A stretch of 8,203 bases of DNA, taken from Nitrospirae bacterium RBG_19FT_COMBO_42_15 (GTDB taxonomy: Bacteria; Nitrospirota; CAKKRA01; 9FT-COMBO-42-15). Made by a program: the position numbers and the translations under genes. Location of the stretch: the NCBI GenBank assembly GCA_001803815.1, contig MHEL01000097.1, forward strand, positions 1-8,203, in the 5' to 3' direction. Numbering within the stretch: the stretch's first letter is position 1; every line of letters starts with the position of its first letter. The notes under the pieces were generated by a model, which saw only the letters and a list, made by a program, of their open reading frames with translations, ran no database searches and was not told where the DNA came from. Of this stretch, positions 1 through 7,004 are shown one piece after another.

Positions 1-2
1 GC

Positions 3-578
3 CAGCTTCAAAATCTTTCATGGCATGAAAAGATACTTACAACATATTTTCAGTCTGTTACAACACGGACTGCCGGCTTTAACACAATTAACATGGAGGC
101 GCTGTCAAACGGCACACTCTTTATCATGGCAATCCTGATGTTTATCGGCGCATCTCCCGGCAGCACAGGCGGCGGCATTAAGACTACAACCATAGCAATC
201 CTCTTCTCCGCTGCAAGGGCATGGCTTTCAGGAAAGGATGTTCCTGAGCTTTTTGAGCGGACCATACCGCAGGATGCGGTTCAAAAGTCCTTTGCCCTGT
301 TATTTATAGCGCAGGCTGCAGTTGCTGTTGTTGCCTTTCTCCTGTTTATTACAGAGAAGGCGCCGTTTATAAATATATTATTTGAGGTAGTATCTGCCTT
401 TGGCACAGTCGGCTTAAGCACAGGGCTTACCCCGCATCTGTCTGATGCAGGAAAGCTGCTTATTTCACTTATGATGTACATGGGGAGGATAGGTCCTCTG
501 ACATTGGCGCTTTTAGTCGGGCAAAAGGTGGTTAAGAGGTATTATTATTATCCAGAGGAAAAGGTAATGATAGGATAG
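3..578 (+). CDS. ktrB: KtrB/TrkH-family K+ (or Na+/K+) channel subunit, C-terminal part
   Basis: This is the C-terminal 191 residues of an inner-membrane ion-translocating subunit of the TrkH/TrkG/KtrB superfamily. The frame is open from position 3, so the start lies left of the window. Visible hallmarks are the third selectivity-filter segment TRTAGFNT, the glycine-rich intramembrane loop GASPGSTGGGIKTTT (the gating loop in KtrB), and the fourth filter segment FGTVGLSTGL. Family knowledge says four such filter repeats line one K+ pore and that the protein forms a dimer on an RCK ring. The RCK gene follows after 16 bases, which fits a KtrAB/TrkAH pair. The loop resembles KtrB more than E. coli TrkH, so K+ uptake, possibly Na+-assisted, is the likely role. 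The family is certain; the Ktr-versus-Trk name is less so. A Met in frame at 93 is internal, because conserved filter residues lie upstream of it. Confidence 0.93.
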   Translation, partial: QLQNLSWHEKILTTYFQSVTTRTAGFNTINMEALSNGTLFIMAILMFIGASPGSTGGGIKTTTIAILFSAARAWLSGKDVPELFERTIPQDAVQKSFALLFIAQAAVAVVAFLLFITEKAPFINILFEVVSAFGTVGLSTGLTPHLSDAGKLLISLMMYMGRIGPLTLALLVGQKVVKRYYYYPEEKVMIG

Positions 579-594
579 ACATGGAGGTTGCTAT

Positions 595-1248
595 ATGAAA
601 CAGTATGCGGTTCTTGGCCTTGGCAGGTTCGGATTAAAGGTTGCAAAGACCCTTTCAGAAAAGGGGTGCGAGGTATTGGCAGTTGACACAGAGAAGGAAA
701 AAATAGATGCGGTAAGGGACTTTGTCTCCCATGCCATCCAGATAACATCAAATTCAGAAGAGGTTTATAAGGCAATAGGACTGGATAAGGTGGATGTGGC
801 GATTGTTGGGGTGGGCGCGTCAAATGTGGAGGCGAGCATACTTGTTACTGCGTTGCTGAGAAAGGTCGGGGTAAAGGAGATTGTGGCAAGGGCAGTAAGC
901 GAGCTTCATGGAGAGATACTCAGGCTTGTTGGCGCAACAAAGGTTGTTTATCCAGAGGATGAGATGGGCTACCGTTTGGCAGCAAGCCTTGTGCTGCCGC
1001 GGCTGATTGACCATATTGAATTAAAAGAGGGTTACGGTCTTGCGCAGGTAAAATGCCCCAAGGGTATGGTCAGGAAGAAGCTGAAGGATATAAATCTTCG
1101 CTCAAAATATAATGTAAATGTTCTTGTAGTAAAAAAGGCTGACAGCACTGTAGATATACCAGGCCCTGATTTTATATTCAGCGAAGGCGATCAGGTTATC
1201 TTAGTAGGAAAGGATGAGGATCTGGAAAAGCTCAGCGAAGAGGAATAG
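595..1248 (+). CDS. ktrA: KtrA/TrkA RCK-domain regulatory subunit of K+ uptake
   Basis: This is a cytosolic peripheral subunit that binds nucleotide and gates the KtrB channel encoded just upstream. The 217 residues match one full RCK unit: RCK_N, about residues 3-120, with the Rossmann signature GLGRFG (G8, G10, G13) and acidic D31 at the end of the second strand, then RCK_C (TrkA_C), about 138-213. R11 in the glycine loop and E121 in the segment YPEDEMG match the ATP-phosphate and cation-contact residues known from B. subtilis KtrA, so ATP/ADP gating is expected. The length fits single-RCK KtrA; E. coli TrkA is twice as long. The ATG is supported by GGAGG at 583-587, seven bases upstream. 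The stop codon abuts the ATG of the next gene, implying translational coupling. Confidence 0.95.
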   Translation: MKQYAVLGLGRFGLKVAKTLSEKGCEVLAVDTEKEKIDAVRDFVSHAIQITSNSEEVYKAIGLDKVDVAIVGVGASNVEASILVTALLRKVGVKEIVARAVSELHGEILRLVGATKVVYPEDEMGYRLAASLVLPRLIDHIELKEGYGLAQVKCPKGMVRKKLKDINLRSKYNVNVLVVKKADSTVDIPGPDFIFSEGDQVILVGKDEDLEKLSEEE

Positions 1249-1968
1249 ATGACGGATATTTTTTCTGTATTGAACATCAGCTTCAATCTTTTCTCTGGCA
1301 GACTGGCGATAATTTCTGCTATTATAATTGCTGTTGGATTCTTAATGTTTCTCCTGCTCTTTATAAATTGCATCACAGCAAGGAGAGGCAGGGATCAGGG
1401 CATTGGCCTAATCCAGAAGGCCTTTATCTTTCTTATCTCACTGGTCTTTATCACAACAGGCTCTGCAATGCTTATGGCAGCAATGTACCTTCAGGCATAC
1501 AGGGCATTCACGCATAAAGAGCTTGTGGGGATTATAGAGGCAAGGAAGACAAAGGGGTTGGATTACGATATATTCCTTAAGTTTGTACCTGTAGAAAAAG
1601 GCTTAAAGGCCGAAGACAAGATATACAAGATAAAAGGCGACCAGTGGGCAATCGGCGGGGATATATTAAAATTTGAGGATTGGGTGAATTTTATCGGAGT
1701 ACACACAGGGTTTAAGACAACAAGGATACACGGCAGATATTTAAAGGCAGAAGATGAAAATATAAAACAGCACACTGCTTATGACATAAACGGCGGGACA
1801 GATGAAATATGGCTTTATTTATATGAAAACAGCAGCAGATTTCCTTTTGTAAAGGCAGTGTATGGAAACAGCGTTTATGCATTTCCGTCAGGTGATGATT
1901 TTTATGAGGTATATGTTACTACCTCAGGATATTCAATAGAAAAGATAAAGGATACAAAAAGGAGATAA
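1249..1968 (+). CDS. two-TM membrane protein of unknown function, linked to ktrAB
   Basis: I do not recognise a characterised family. The 239-residue product has two hydrophobic helices (about 18-41 and 57-82), separated by a short basic loop containing ARRGRDQ. A soluble, beta-rich C-terminal domain (about 88-239) follows. A conserved-looking core at about 129-164 includes KGDQWAIGGDILKFEDW and a later R-I-H-G-R-Y. Similar proteins are sometimes labelled 'multidrug efflux' in databases, but nothing here looks like a transporter: there are only two spans. By the positive-inside rule the basic loop is probably cytoplasmic and the large domain periplasmic. The ATG directly follows the ktrA stop, with GAGG at 1240-1243 inside ktrA, so expression is coupled to ktrA. 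Involvement in ion homeostasis is inferred from position only. The gene is very likely real; its function is unknown. Confidence 0.82.
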   Translation: MTDIFSVLNISFNLFSGRLAIISAIIIAVGFLMFLLLFINCITARRGRDQGIGLIQKAFIFLISLVFITTGSAMLMAAMYLQAYRAFTHKELVGIIEARKTKGLDYDIFLKFVPVEKGLKAEDKIYKIKGDQWAIGGDILKFEDWVNFIGVHTGFKTTRIHGRYLKAEDENIKQHTAYDINGGTDEIWLYLYENSSRFPFVKAVYGNSVYAFPSGDDFYEVYVTTSGYSIEKIKDTKRR

Positions 1969-1972
1969 TAAA

Positions 1973-2641
1973 ATGGCTGTTGATGAAAACCAGCTGTGTG
2001 TTATTTGTGCATGGCGCGGGACCTGCAGTAAAAAATTCAGCGGAGGGGGCGGATATCTTCACTGCGCAGACTTTGTAAGGGATATAGCCTTAAAGCCGCC
2101 GCAGGAGATTAAAAAGGTAAATATTTTGCTTACTGGAAAACCCGGCTCCGGGAAGACCACACTTGTAATAAAACTTGTTACGGAAATGATATCACAGCTG
2201 CGAGTAAGGCCAGGCGGTTTTTATACACATGAGACAAAAGAGGGCTTCTTCAGGAGCGGGTTTAAGATATTCTCCTTTGACGGAAAAGAGGCTGTGCTTG
2301 CAGATACAAAATTAGAGAGTCCGTACAAGTCTGGTAAATACGGAGTTGACATAAAGGCCTTGGAAGATATTGGCGTTGCGTCAATTGAGTCCGCAGTGTC
2401 AGATAAGGACAAAGATGTAATTGTAATTGATGAAATAGGCAGCATGGAAACCCTTTCCGATAGATTTAAGGAGGCTGTTTTAAAAGCGCTGGATTCGCCT
2501 AAGATTGTTGTCGCAACAATACAGCACGAGGGGAATGGCTATATATTTCAGATTAAAAACAGGGAAGATGTTAAGATTATAGAGGTAACAGAGGCAAACA
2601 GAGAAATGCTTGTGGAGAAGATTATCCCCATGATGAGCTGA
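1973..2641 (+). CDS. THEP1-family P-loop NTPase with N-terminal four-cysteine segment
   Basis: This is a predicted cytosolic nucleoside triphosphatase of the THEP1 (DUF265/NTPase_1) family, known from Aquifex and human NTPCR as an NTP-hydrolysing enzyme of unclear physiological role. Visible elements are Walker A GKPGSGKTT (residues 55-63), the family motif GGFYTHE (81-87) followed by an R-x-G-F element, the sequence GKYGVD (121-126), and Walker B VIVIDEIGSME with D153 and E154. The family core is about 175 residues. The extra N-terminus (1-45) carries C9, C12, C18 and C31 in a CxxC-x5-C-x12-C pattern that could bind zinc or an Fe-S cluster, which is inference. AGGAG at 1960-1964 lies eight bases before the ATG and four bases separate it from the upstream stop, so it is the last gene of the ktr cluster. 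Family assignment is strong; the substrate is unknown. Confidence 0.88.
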   Translation: MAVDENQLCVICAWRGTCSKKFSGGGGYLHCADFVRDIALKPPQEIKKVNILLTGKPGSGKTTLVIKLVTEMISQLRVRPGGFYTHETKEGFFRSGFKIFSFDGKEAVLADTKLESPYKSGKYGVDIKALEDIGVASIESAVSDKDKDVIVIDEIGSMETLSDRFKEAVLKALDSPKIVVATIQHEGNGYIFQIKNREDVKIIEVTEANREMLVEKIIPMMS

Positions 2642-2680
2642 TTAAATCTTGAACCTGTTAATCAGCTCCATCATGTTTTT
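2629..2680 (+). terminator. intrinsic terminator of the ktr operon, embedded in the convergent MCP gene
   Basis: The left arm CATGATGAGCTGATTA (2629-2644) and right arm TAATCAGCTCCATCATG (2659-2675) are complementary over 16 pairs with one bulged C, and one more A-T pair closes the 14-base loop. TTTTT follows at 2676-2680, so it acts on + strand transcripts. The left arm contains the NTPase stop codon, and the right arm is antisense to the MCP codons for MMELI. The other side has no T-run for - strand termination. Confidence 0.72.
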
Positions 2681-5101
2681 GCCCTGCTGGGCAAGGCTGT
2701 CTGCTGATTTTGACAACTGACCGACTGCATTAAGATTCTGGCTGGATATTTCCCTGACATTCTTCATGGCTGATACCACCATTTCCACGCCCTTCTGCTG
2801 TTCAACTGTAGCATTAGCTACCTGCTGTGTGGCGCTGTTCATATCAGCCATTGTCCTGACAACCTCGCTGCTTGTAGCTGCCTGTTCTTTTGTAGACCTT
2901 GTCACCTGAACAGTAATATTCATCATATTTTCTGCGGCAGAGCGGATCTGGCTGCTTGCTGCTGCCTGTTCGCTTGCGGCGCTCTTTATCTTGGCAGTAA
3001 TATTATTTAAATTGCCCATTGTATTTACAATCTCTATAGAGAGCCCCTTTTGCTGCTGGCTGGCTGTGCTTATTTTAGACAGAAGGAATGCTGCTTTATT
3101 GATTCCATCCATAATATTGGAGATAGCATTACCGGCAATATTAGAAAGCCTGTTGCTCTCTTCTGTCTCCTTCAATGTATTCATTGCAAGGCCGACTGCC
3201 TCTGTAGTTTCTTTCCGAATTCCTTCTATGACAGCGCCGATCTCCTTTGTGGCAAGCATTGATCGGTTTGCCAGCTCCCGTATCTCATCAGCAACTACAG
3301 CAAATCCTTTTCCGTGCTCGCCTGCCTGTGCAGCAATGATCGCTGCATTTAATGCAAGCAGATTAGTCTGTTCGGTAATCTCATCAATAACCTTGAGTAT
3401 TTTGCCGATTTCAGCAGAGCGGTTTCCAAGCTTGCTGATTGCGCCTGTTGTTGACCGCATTACTTCTGTTATTTTATTCATTGCCTCTGCAGTCAGCTTA
3501 ACTGCACTGTTGCCAGCCTCGCCATCCCTTGTATTCTTTTCTGCAATAAGACTCGCTTCTTCTATGTTTTTTACAACAGCCTCAATGGATTTTACAATAG
3601 AGTCGACTGCCATAGTTGCCTTTTCCATATCCTGTGCCTGTCTGTAGGATATCTGAACTACCTCCTCAATGGATTTCCTCATTTCATCTATAGCAGAGAC
3701 TGTCTGCTCTACTGCAGCAGACTGGTTCTGGGTATTATCTGCAACATTCTTAATAGATGAGCCTAATTCAGAGACAGAGGAGGTTGCTTCATCCACCATC
3801 TGCGCCAGGCCATTAGTATTCACACCCACAGTTCGGATGGATGCTGCTGACTGTGTCATGGCAGCAAGCGTATTTTCAGAGGAGCTAAAAAGGCCTTCAG
3901 AGCCTTTATTCATTTGGTGGGATATGGAGACCATCTCATTTGTTGCAGTAAAAATCTGCTCAGATGATTTAAAAAAGCTCCCGATAAGGCTGCGAAGATT
4001 TTCTGTCATAGTGTGCATGGCTTTAGCGAGGGTCCCGAATTCATCGTCTGTATCAGCCTCAAAGCCGCCCCTTAAGTCGCCGTCGGCGATCTTTTTGAAT
4101 TCAGAGATAACGCTTTTAACAGGCCTTGAAATGTAGGCGCTGACAAGCAGCCATGACAGCAGAAGCCCGCACAGCACCATGAAGATAGTGATTATGGCAA
4201 TCTTCCAGCCAATCTCGTTGAGGACGCTCAGGGCTGCTGCCATATCCTCTGTGGAAATAAGCCTCCAGCCGGCTCCTTTCCATTCAAGATAGCCTTCTGA
4301 GCCATAGTAGCCGCTTATTGCCTGCTTGTCCTTAAGGTTCTTCTCAACAATAGCGCCGTTCGGCTCTTTGAGCGATATCTTTGCTGATTCAAGCCCCTTT
4401 TGAAGGAGATTAAGCTTAAATATGTCCTCCTTTAATTCAGGGTCAGAGGCGGCAATAAGGATGCCTTCTTTATTTATAAGGAGGTAGGATGCAGAATTCT
4501 GTATATTATCTGTATTCCCCTCCCTTCCTCTGATAATCTTTATCAGTTCAGCCCATTTGAAGTCAGCAGCGAGGAAACCTGTATTTCTCTCCGCCTTTAC
4601 AGGCGCTATAATGGAATATATAGATTCTTCTGCAATTGCATCTCTGGCAGGCTCTACAAAATGCGCTTCAAGATTGGATAAGGAATTGCAAGGAAGTCTT
4701 TCGTATTTTTTGCTTATAACGCTGACTACGTTTGACGCCTTTATGACGCACTCTTTATCCAGCAAAAATAGGTTAAGGAGATCCTTGTTCTCCCTGACAA
4801 CTGAATTCAAAAAGTCATTAGCCTCGTCATAAATCTCATAATTAAGGGCAGATGTCAGCGTAATCATCCTCCCCCAGAGCTTGACTACTGCCCTCTGATT
4901 ATGGACGGCTCGGTCTATCTTGTCCATCGTTTCAAATGAGTTCGTCGTTAGCCTTTTTTTCGCCTTTTCAATAACATCATTCTTTAATGTCAGGTATCCT
5001 GAGATTGCAATAGCAGAGGCGGACAATAATACAAGGAGAGATATGGCAATTATTAATTTTGTCTTTATGGATAGTTTCTTTATAATTTTGAAAGATAACA
5101 T
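2642..5101 (-). CDS. methyl-accepting chemotaxis protein, Cache-type sensor
   Basis: This transmembrane chemoreceptor signals to CheA/CheW and is 819 residues long, larger than enteric receptors. Its order is: basic N-terminus, TM1 about 14-36, a periplasmic sensor of about 260 residues (37-298) resembling a double-Cache fold (membrane-distal [13 protein letters not shown], membrane-proximal [14 protein letters not shown]), TM2 about 299-322, HAMP about 323-376, then a long helical signalling hairpin. The hairpin apex lies at about 577-600 ([25 protein letters not shown]). Where E. coli Tsr has E385 and R388, this protein has I589 and Q592. No NWETF-like CheR-docking tail is present; it ends NRFKI. 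The ATG has GAGG five bases upstream (5107-5110). It follows the secreted repeat-protein gene by 43 bases on the same strand, with no terminator between them. The ligand cannot be read from sequence. Confidence 0.95.
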   Translation of the reverse strand: MLSFKIIKKLSIKTKLIIAISLLVLLSASAIAISGYLTLKNDVIEKAKKRLTTNSFETMDKIDRAVHNQRAVVKLWGRMITLTSALNYEIYDEANDFLNSVVRENKDLLNLFLLDKECVIKASNVVSVISKKYERLPCNSLSNLEAHFVEPARDAIAEESIYSIIAPVKAERNTGFLAADFKWAELIKIIRGREGNTDNIQNSASYLLINKEGILIAASDPELKEDIFKLNLLQKGLESAKISLKEPNGAIVEKNLKDKQAISGYYGSEGYLEWKGAGWRLISTEDMAAALSVLNEIGWKIAIITIFMVLCGLLLSWLLVSAYISRPVKSVISEFKKIADGDLRGGFEADTDDEFGTLAKAMHTMTENLRSLIGSFFKSSEQIFTATNEMVSISHQMNKGSEGLFSSSENTLAAMTQSAASIRTVGVNTNGLAQMVDEATSSVSELGSSIKNVADNTQNQSAAVEQTVSAIDEMRKSIEEVVQISYRQAQDMEKATMAVDSIVKSIEAVVKNIEEASLIAEKNTRDGEAGNSAVKLTAEAMNKITEVMRSTTGAISKLGNRSAEIGKILKVIDEITEQTNLLALNAAIIAAQAGEHGKGFAVVADEIRELANRSMLATKEIGAVIEGIRKETTEAVGLAMNTLKETEESNRLSNIAGNAISNIMDGINKAAFLLSKISTASQQQKGLSIEIVNTMGNLNNITAKIKSAASEQAAASSQIRSAAENMMNITVQVTRSTKEQAATSSEVVRTMADMNSATQQVANATVEQQKGVEMVVSAMKNVREISSQNLNAVGQLSKSADSLAQQGKNMMELINRFKI

Positions 5102-5144
5102 TACTGCCTCAAAAAAACATTGATATTTCTTATTGGATAGGAAA

Positions 5145-5804
5145 TTAGAATAAGGTTAGAAATCTCGCGGATAACTTTTTTAATTTCTTTAAGCCTGCCT
5201 CTGCCTTTGCGCCGTCCTTTGCCTTTCCTGATGATATTACATCTTTAACTGCGGCATGAAAGTCATCATGGTCTTTTTGAGACATCCCCTTTTTCTCCAA
5301 CAGCTTTATTGCCTGTTCAAAAAAGGCATCCACCTCATCCATTTCGCTTAAAACCCGTGTGAAATCGTTTTTTTCAAGGGCCTCCATAGCCTCATTAATA
5401 TATTTGTCTATAATCTTTATTATAGGCGGTGTCTTATATTCATAGACGTCCATGATTTCAAAAAAGAGCTTCTGAAGGGCTATGTAATTCTTTTCGCTCC
5501 TTTCAAGATTCTTTTCAGCTAAAGATTTCTTCAGGTTGTTCAGAATAAATTCAAAGTCATTAACTATAGTCCCTTTGACATTTTTCTTTAGCTCAGTTAC
5601 CATTTTCCCGAATGATTCTGAAATCTCCTCCAATGTTGCCTTTGCCTCATTCCATTTGCCTGACTTAAACTTTCCTTCAAGCTCGCTGAATTCCCCAAAC
5701 ATGCCTTCTAACTTTTTTGGCGGCGCTGGTTTTGCGAAGGCATTGTCCGCGAAAAAGGTAAAGATAACCAATACTAAAATAAAATTTCCTAAAAATTTCA
5801 ACAT
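5145..5804 (-). CDS. secreted all-helical repeat protein, upstream of the MCP
   Basis: I do not recognise the family. The 219-residue product begins with a clear Sec signal peptide: KF, hydrophobic 7-18, then a DNAFA-K cleavage site near residue 24, which predicts a periplasmic protein of about 195 residues. The mature chain is charged and helical with no cysteines, so there is no CXXCH haem site. Four stretches align without gaps over 32 residues, beginning at L42, L91, A139 and A185 (steps of 49, 48 and 46). Each has a polar turn (SGKW, EKNL, KNDF, SGKA) and three have an aromatic about 15 residues later. This suggests four helical hairpins. AAGGAGGG at 5811-5818, six bases upstream, fixes the ATG. 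It is the first gene of a likely two-gene operon with the MCP, so a periplasmic sensing partner is a plausible but unproven role. Confidence 0.83.
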   Translation of the reverse strand: MLKFLGNFILVLVIFTFFADNAFAKPAPPKKLEGMFGEFSELEGKFKSGKWNEAKATLEEISESFGKMVTELKKNVKGTIVNDFEFILNNLKKSLAEKNLERSEKNYIALQKLFFEIMDVYEYKTPPIIKIIDKYINEAMEALEKNDFTRVLSEMDEVDAFFEQAIKLLEKKGMSQKDHDDFHAAVKDVISSGKAKDGAKAEAGLKKLKKLSARFLTLF

Positions 5805-5836
5805 GTTATGCCCTCCTTTTGCCTCTTAATCTTAAT

Positions 5837-5870
5837 AAAAAAAGGGTAGGCTTATAATATAAGCCTACCC
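5837..5870 (-). terminator. terminator-like hairpin in the leader of the repeat-protein gene
   Basis: On the - strand, GGGTAGGCTTAT (5870-5859) pairs perfectly with ATAAGCCTACCC (5855-5844) across a three-base loop, and seven T follow at once (complement of 5837-5843). This is a textbook intrinsic terminator. It sits between a good promoter (5898-5925) and the ATG at 5804, not after any - strand gene, so it is best read as an attenuator or the 3' end of a short leader RNA. It has no T-run on the + strand. Confidence 0.75.
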
Positions 5871-5897
5871 CCCAATGTATACGCAAATATATTTTCA

Positions 5898-5925
5898 ACT
5901 ATAGCATAGTTTCTTATTTTGTCAA
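5898..5925 (-). promoter_or_regulatory. sigma70-type promoter for the repeat protein-MCP operon
   Basis: On the - strand, TTGACA (5925-5920, perfect consensus) and TATAGT (5903-5898, five of six) are separated by 16 bases. Transcription should begin near 5891, giving a leader of about 87 bases that includes the hairpin at 5844-5870. Confidence 0.62.
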
Positions 5926-5941
5926 GAAAGGCAGCAAAATA

Positions 5942-5954
5942 CTGCATAATGCAG
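5942..5954. repeat. 13-bp palindrome between divergent promoters
   Basis: CTGCAT-A-ATGCAG is a perfect six-plus-six palindrome with a one-base centre. It lies between the two divergent -35 boxes at 5920-5925 and 5967-5972. It could be an operator, but no regulator is identified and a single copy proves little. Confidence 0.35.
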
Positions 5955-5966
5955 GATAAAAATCTA

Positions 5967-5995
5967 TTGACAAAATAAAGGGTTGTGGTTATTAT
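5967..5995 (+). promoter_or_regulatory. sigma70-type promoter for tRNA-Leu and probably argB
   Basis: TTGACA (5967-5972, perfect) and TATTAT (5990-5995, five of six) are separated by 17 bases. Transcription should start about 6001-6003, a few bases before the mature tRNA 5' end at 6009. Confidence 0.72.
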
Positions 5996-6008
5996 ATTTA
6001 AAAAATGT

Positions 6009-6093
6009 GCCGAAGTGGTGGAATTGGTAGACACGCACGTTTGAGGGGCGTGTGGGGAAACCCATGTGGGTTCGAGTCCCACCTTCGGCACCA
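6009..6093 (+). tRNA. tRNA-Leu, anticodon GAG, CCA encoded
   Basis: The full cloverleaf can be drawn. The acceptor stem is GCCGAAG (6009-6015) with CTTCGGC (6083-6089). The D arm is GTG...CAC with a GG-containing loop. The anticodon stem CACGT/GCGTG (6036-6040, 6048-6052) carries loop TTGAGGG with anticodon GAG at 6043-6045. The long class II variable arm is TGGG-GAAA-CCCA (6053-6064). The T arm is GTGGG-TTCGAGT-CCCAC (6066-6082). The discriminator is A6090 and CCA is encoded at 6091-6093. The long variable arm and A73 fit tRNA-Leu. It decodes CUC and CUU codons. A strong promoter precedes it and argB follows after 48 bases without a visible terminator. Confidence 0.97.
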
Positions 6094-6127
6094 ATTAAAA
6101 ATCATTCCAAGCTATCCTGCCTGACAA

Positions 6128-6144
6128 AAAGGTATTTAAAAGTG
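6128..6144 (+). promoter_or_regulatory. ribosome binding site and GTG start of argB
   Basis: AAAGGT at 6128-6133 lies eight bases before GTG (6142-6144). Translation from this GTG gives [18 protein letters not shown], which matches the usual N-terminal helix of bacterial NAG kinases. The only upstream in-frame ATG (6052) is inside the tRNA gene and cannot be the natural start. Confidence 0.7.
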
Positions 6145-6996
6145 GAAAAATTAATTGAAAAAGCAAATATCCTGATTGAGGCTTTGCCGTATATTAAAAA
6201 ATTCTCTGGCAAGACCATTGTCATAAAATACGGCGGAAGCGCTATGACAGACGAGGGCTTAAAGGAGAAGTTTGCCCTTGATGTAATCCTCATGAAATAT
6301 ATCGGCATCAACCCTGTAATCGTCCATGGAGGCGGGCCGCAGATAGGAAAAACCATGGAGAGGCTCGGCAAAAAGCCTGTTTTTGTACATGGTCAACGGG
6401 TTACAGACAAAGAGACAATGGATATTGTGGAGATGGTATTGGAAGGAAAGATAAATAAAGAGATTGTCTCCTTCATTAATAAGCATGGCGGAAGGGCTGT
6501 TGGCCTGACAGGTAAAGATGGCGGGATGATTACAGCAAGGAAAATTAGGCTAAAGGGTGCTGATCTTGGCCTTGTTGGCGAGGTCAAATCAGTTGACCCT
6601 CATATTATCCTCTCAGTAATGGGACAGGGCTTTATACCTGTTATTGCGCCAATGGGTATAGGCAATGACAATCTGACCTATAATATAAATGCAGACTCAG
6701 CAGCAGGCGCTATTGCAGGCGCATTAAAGGCAGAGAAACTGCTTTTGCTTACAGATGTAAAAGGGATACTGAATGACAAGGGAAGGCTTATACCGACCCT
6801 CTCAAAAAAAGAGGTAGAGTCTCTGATAAAGAAAAAGGTTATTAAAGGCGGCATGCTGCCTAAAGTCGCCTCATGCTTTACTGCATTAAAGGGCAGCGTA
6901 AAAAAGACACACATTATTGACGGCAGGGTTCCCCATGCGCTTCTGCTGGAGATATTCACAGATAAAGGGGTAGGGACAGAGATTGTGGGAAGGTGA
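6142..6996 (+). CDS. argB: acetylglutamate kinase (N-acetyl-L-glutamate 5-phosphotransferase)
   Basis: This cytosolic enzyme catalyses the second step of arginine biosynthesis: ATP plus N-acetylglutamate gives N-acetylglutamyl phosphate. It belongs to the amino acid kinase fold. From the GTG start it is 284 residues. Visible sites are [10 protein letters not shown] with catalytic K29, the substrate-side loop [10 protein letters not shown] (61-70), [16 protein letters not shown] with D185, the nucleotide-site segment LLLTDVKGI (201-209), and GGMLPK with catalytic K241. It is longer than E. coli ArgB (258) and carries the N-terminal helix (about 2-20) typical of hexameric, arginine-inhibited enzymes, so feedback inhibition by arginine is expected, by family knowledge. 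An ORF call beginning at 6052 would add 30 residues read from the tRNA and is rejected. No other arg gene is in view; the next genes on the right are on the other strand. Confidence 0.96.
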   Translation: MEKLIEKANILIEALPYIKKFSGKTIVIKYGGSAMTDEGLKEKFALDVILMKYIGINPVIVHGGGPQIGKTMERLGKKPVFVHGQRVTDKETMDIVEMVLEGKINKEIVSFINKHGGRAVGLTGKDGGMITARKIRLKGADLGLVGEVKSVDPHIILSVMGQGFIPVIAPMGIGNDNLTYNINADSAAGAIAGALKAEKLLLLTDVKGILNDKGRLIPTLSKKEVESLIKKKVIKGGMLPKVASCFTALKGSVKKTHIIDGRVPHALLLEIFTDKGVGTEIVGR

Positions 6997-7004
6997 TTTG
7001 TATT

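Noticed and set aside
1249..1968. Calling the two-TM protein a multidrug efflux pump
   Set aside because: It has only two membrane spans and no transporter motif; such a label would be database carry-over.
2679..2694. TTGCCC-TGCT-GGGCAA hairpin just after the ktr terminator
   Set aside because: It encodes AQQGK of the MCP, is short, and has no T-run on either useful side; likely chance.
2991..4136. Two long + strand frames (2991-3647 and 3669-4136) opposite the MCP gene
   Set aside because: They are hydrophobic, low-complexity shadows of the repetitive MCP helix codons, without ribosome sites or recognisable motifs.
5852..6094. 80-residue reading frame on the - strand beginning [10 protein letters not shown]
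   Set aside because: It is the antisense of tRNA-Leu plus the promoter region, a well-known false gene pattern, and it has no Shine-Dalgarno site.
6052..6141. N-terminal extension of argB from an ATG at 6052
   Set aside because: The ATG lies in the tRNA variable arm, and the extra 30 residues are tRNA sequence. The GTG at 6142 gives the family-typical N-terminus.
6009..6141. tRNA-Leu as an attachment site for an integrated element
   Set aside because: No integrase lies nearby, no repeat of the tRNA 3' end is seen in the window, and the gene that follows is housekeeping argB.
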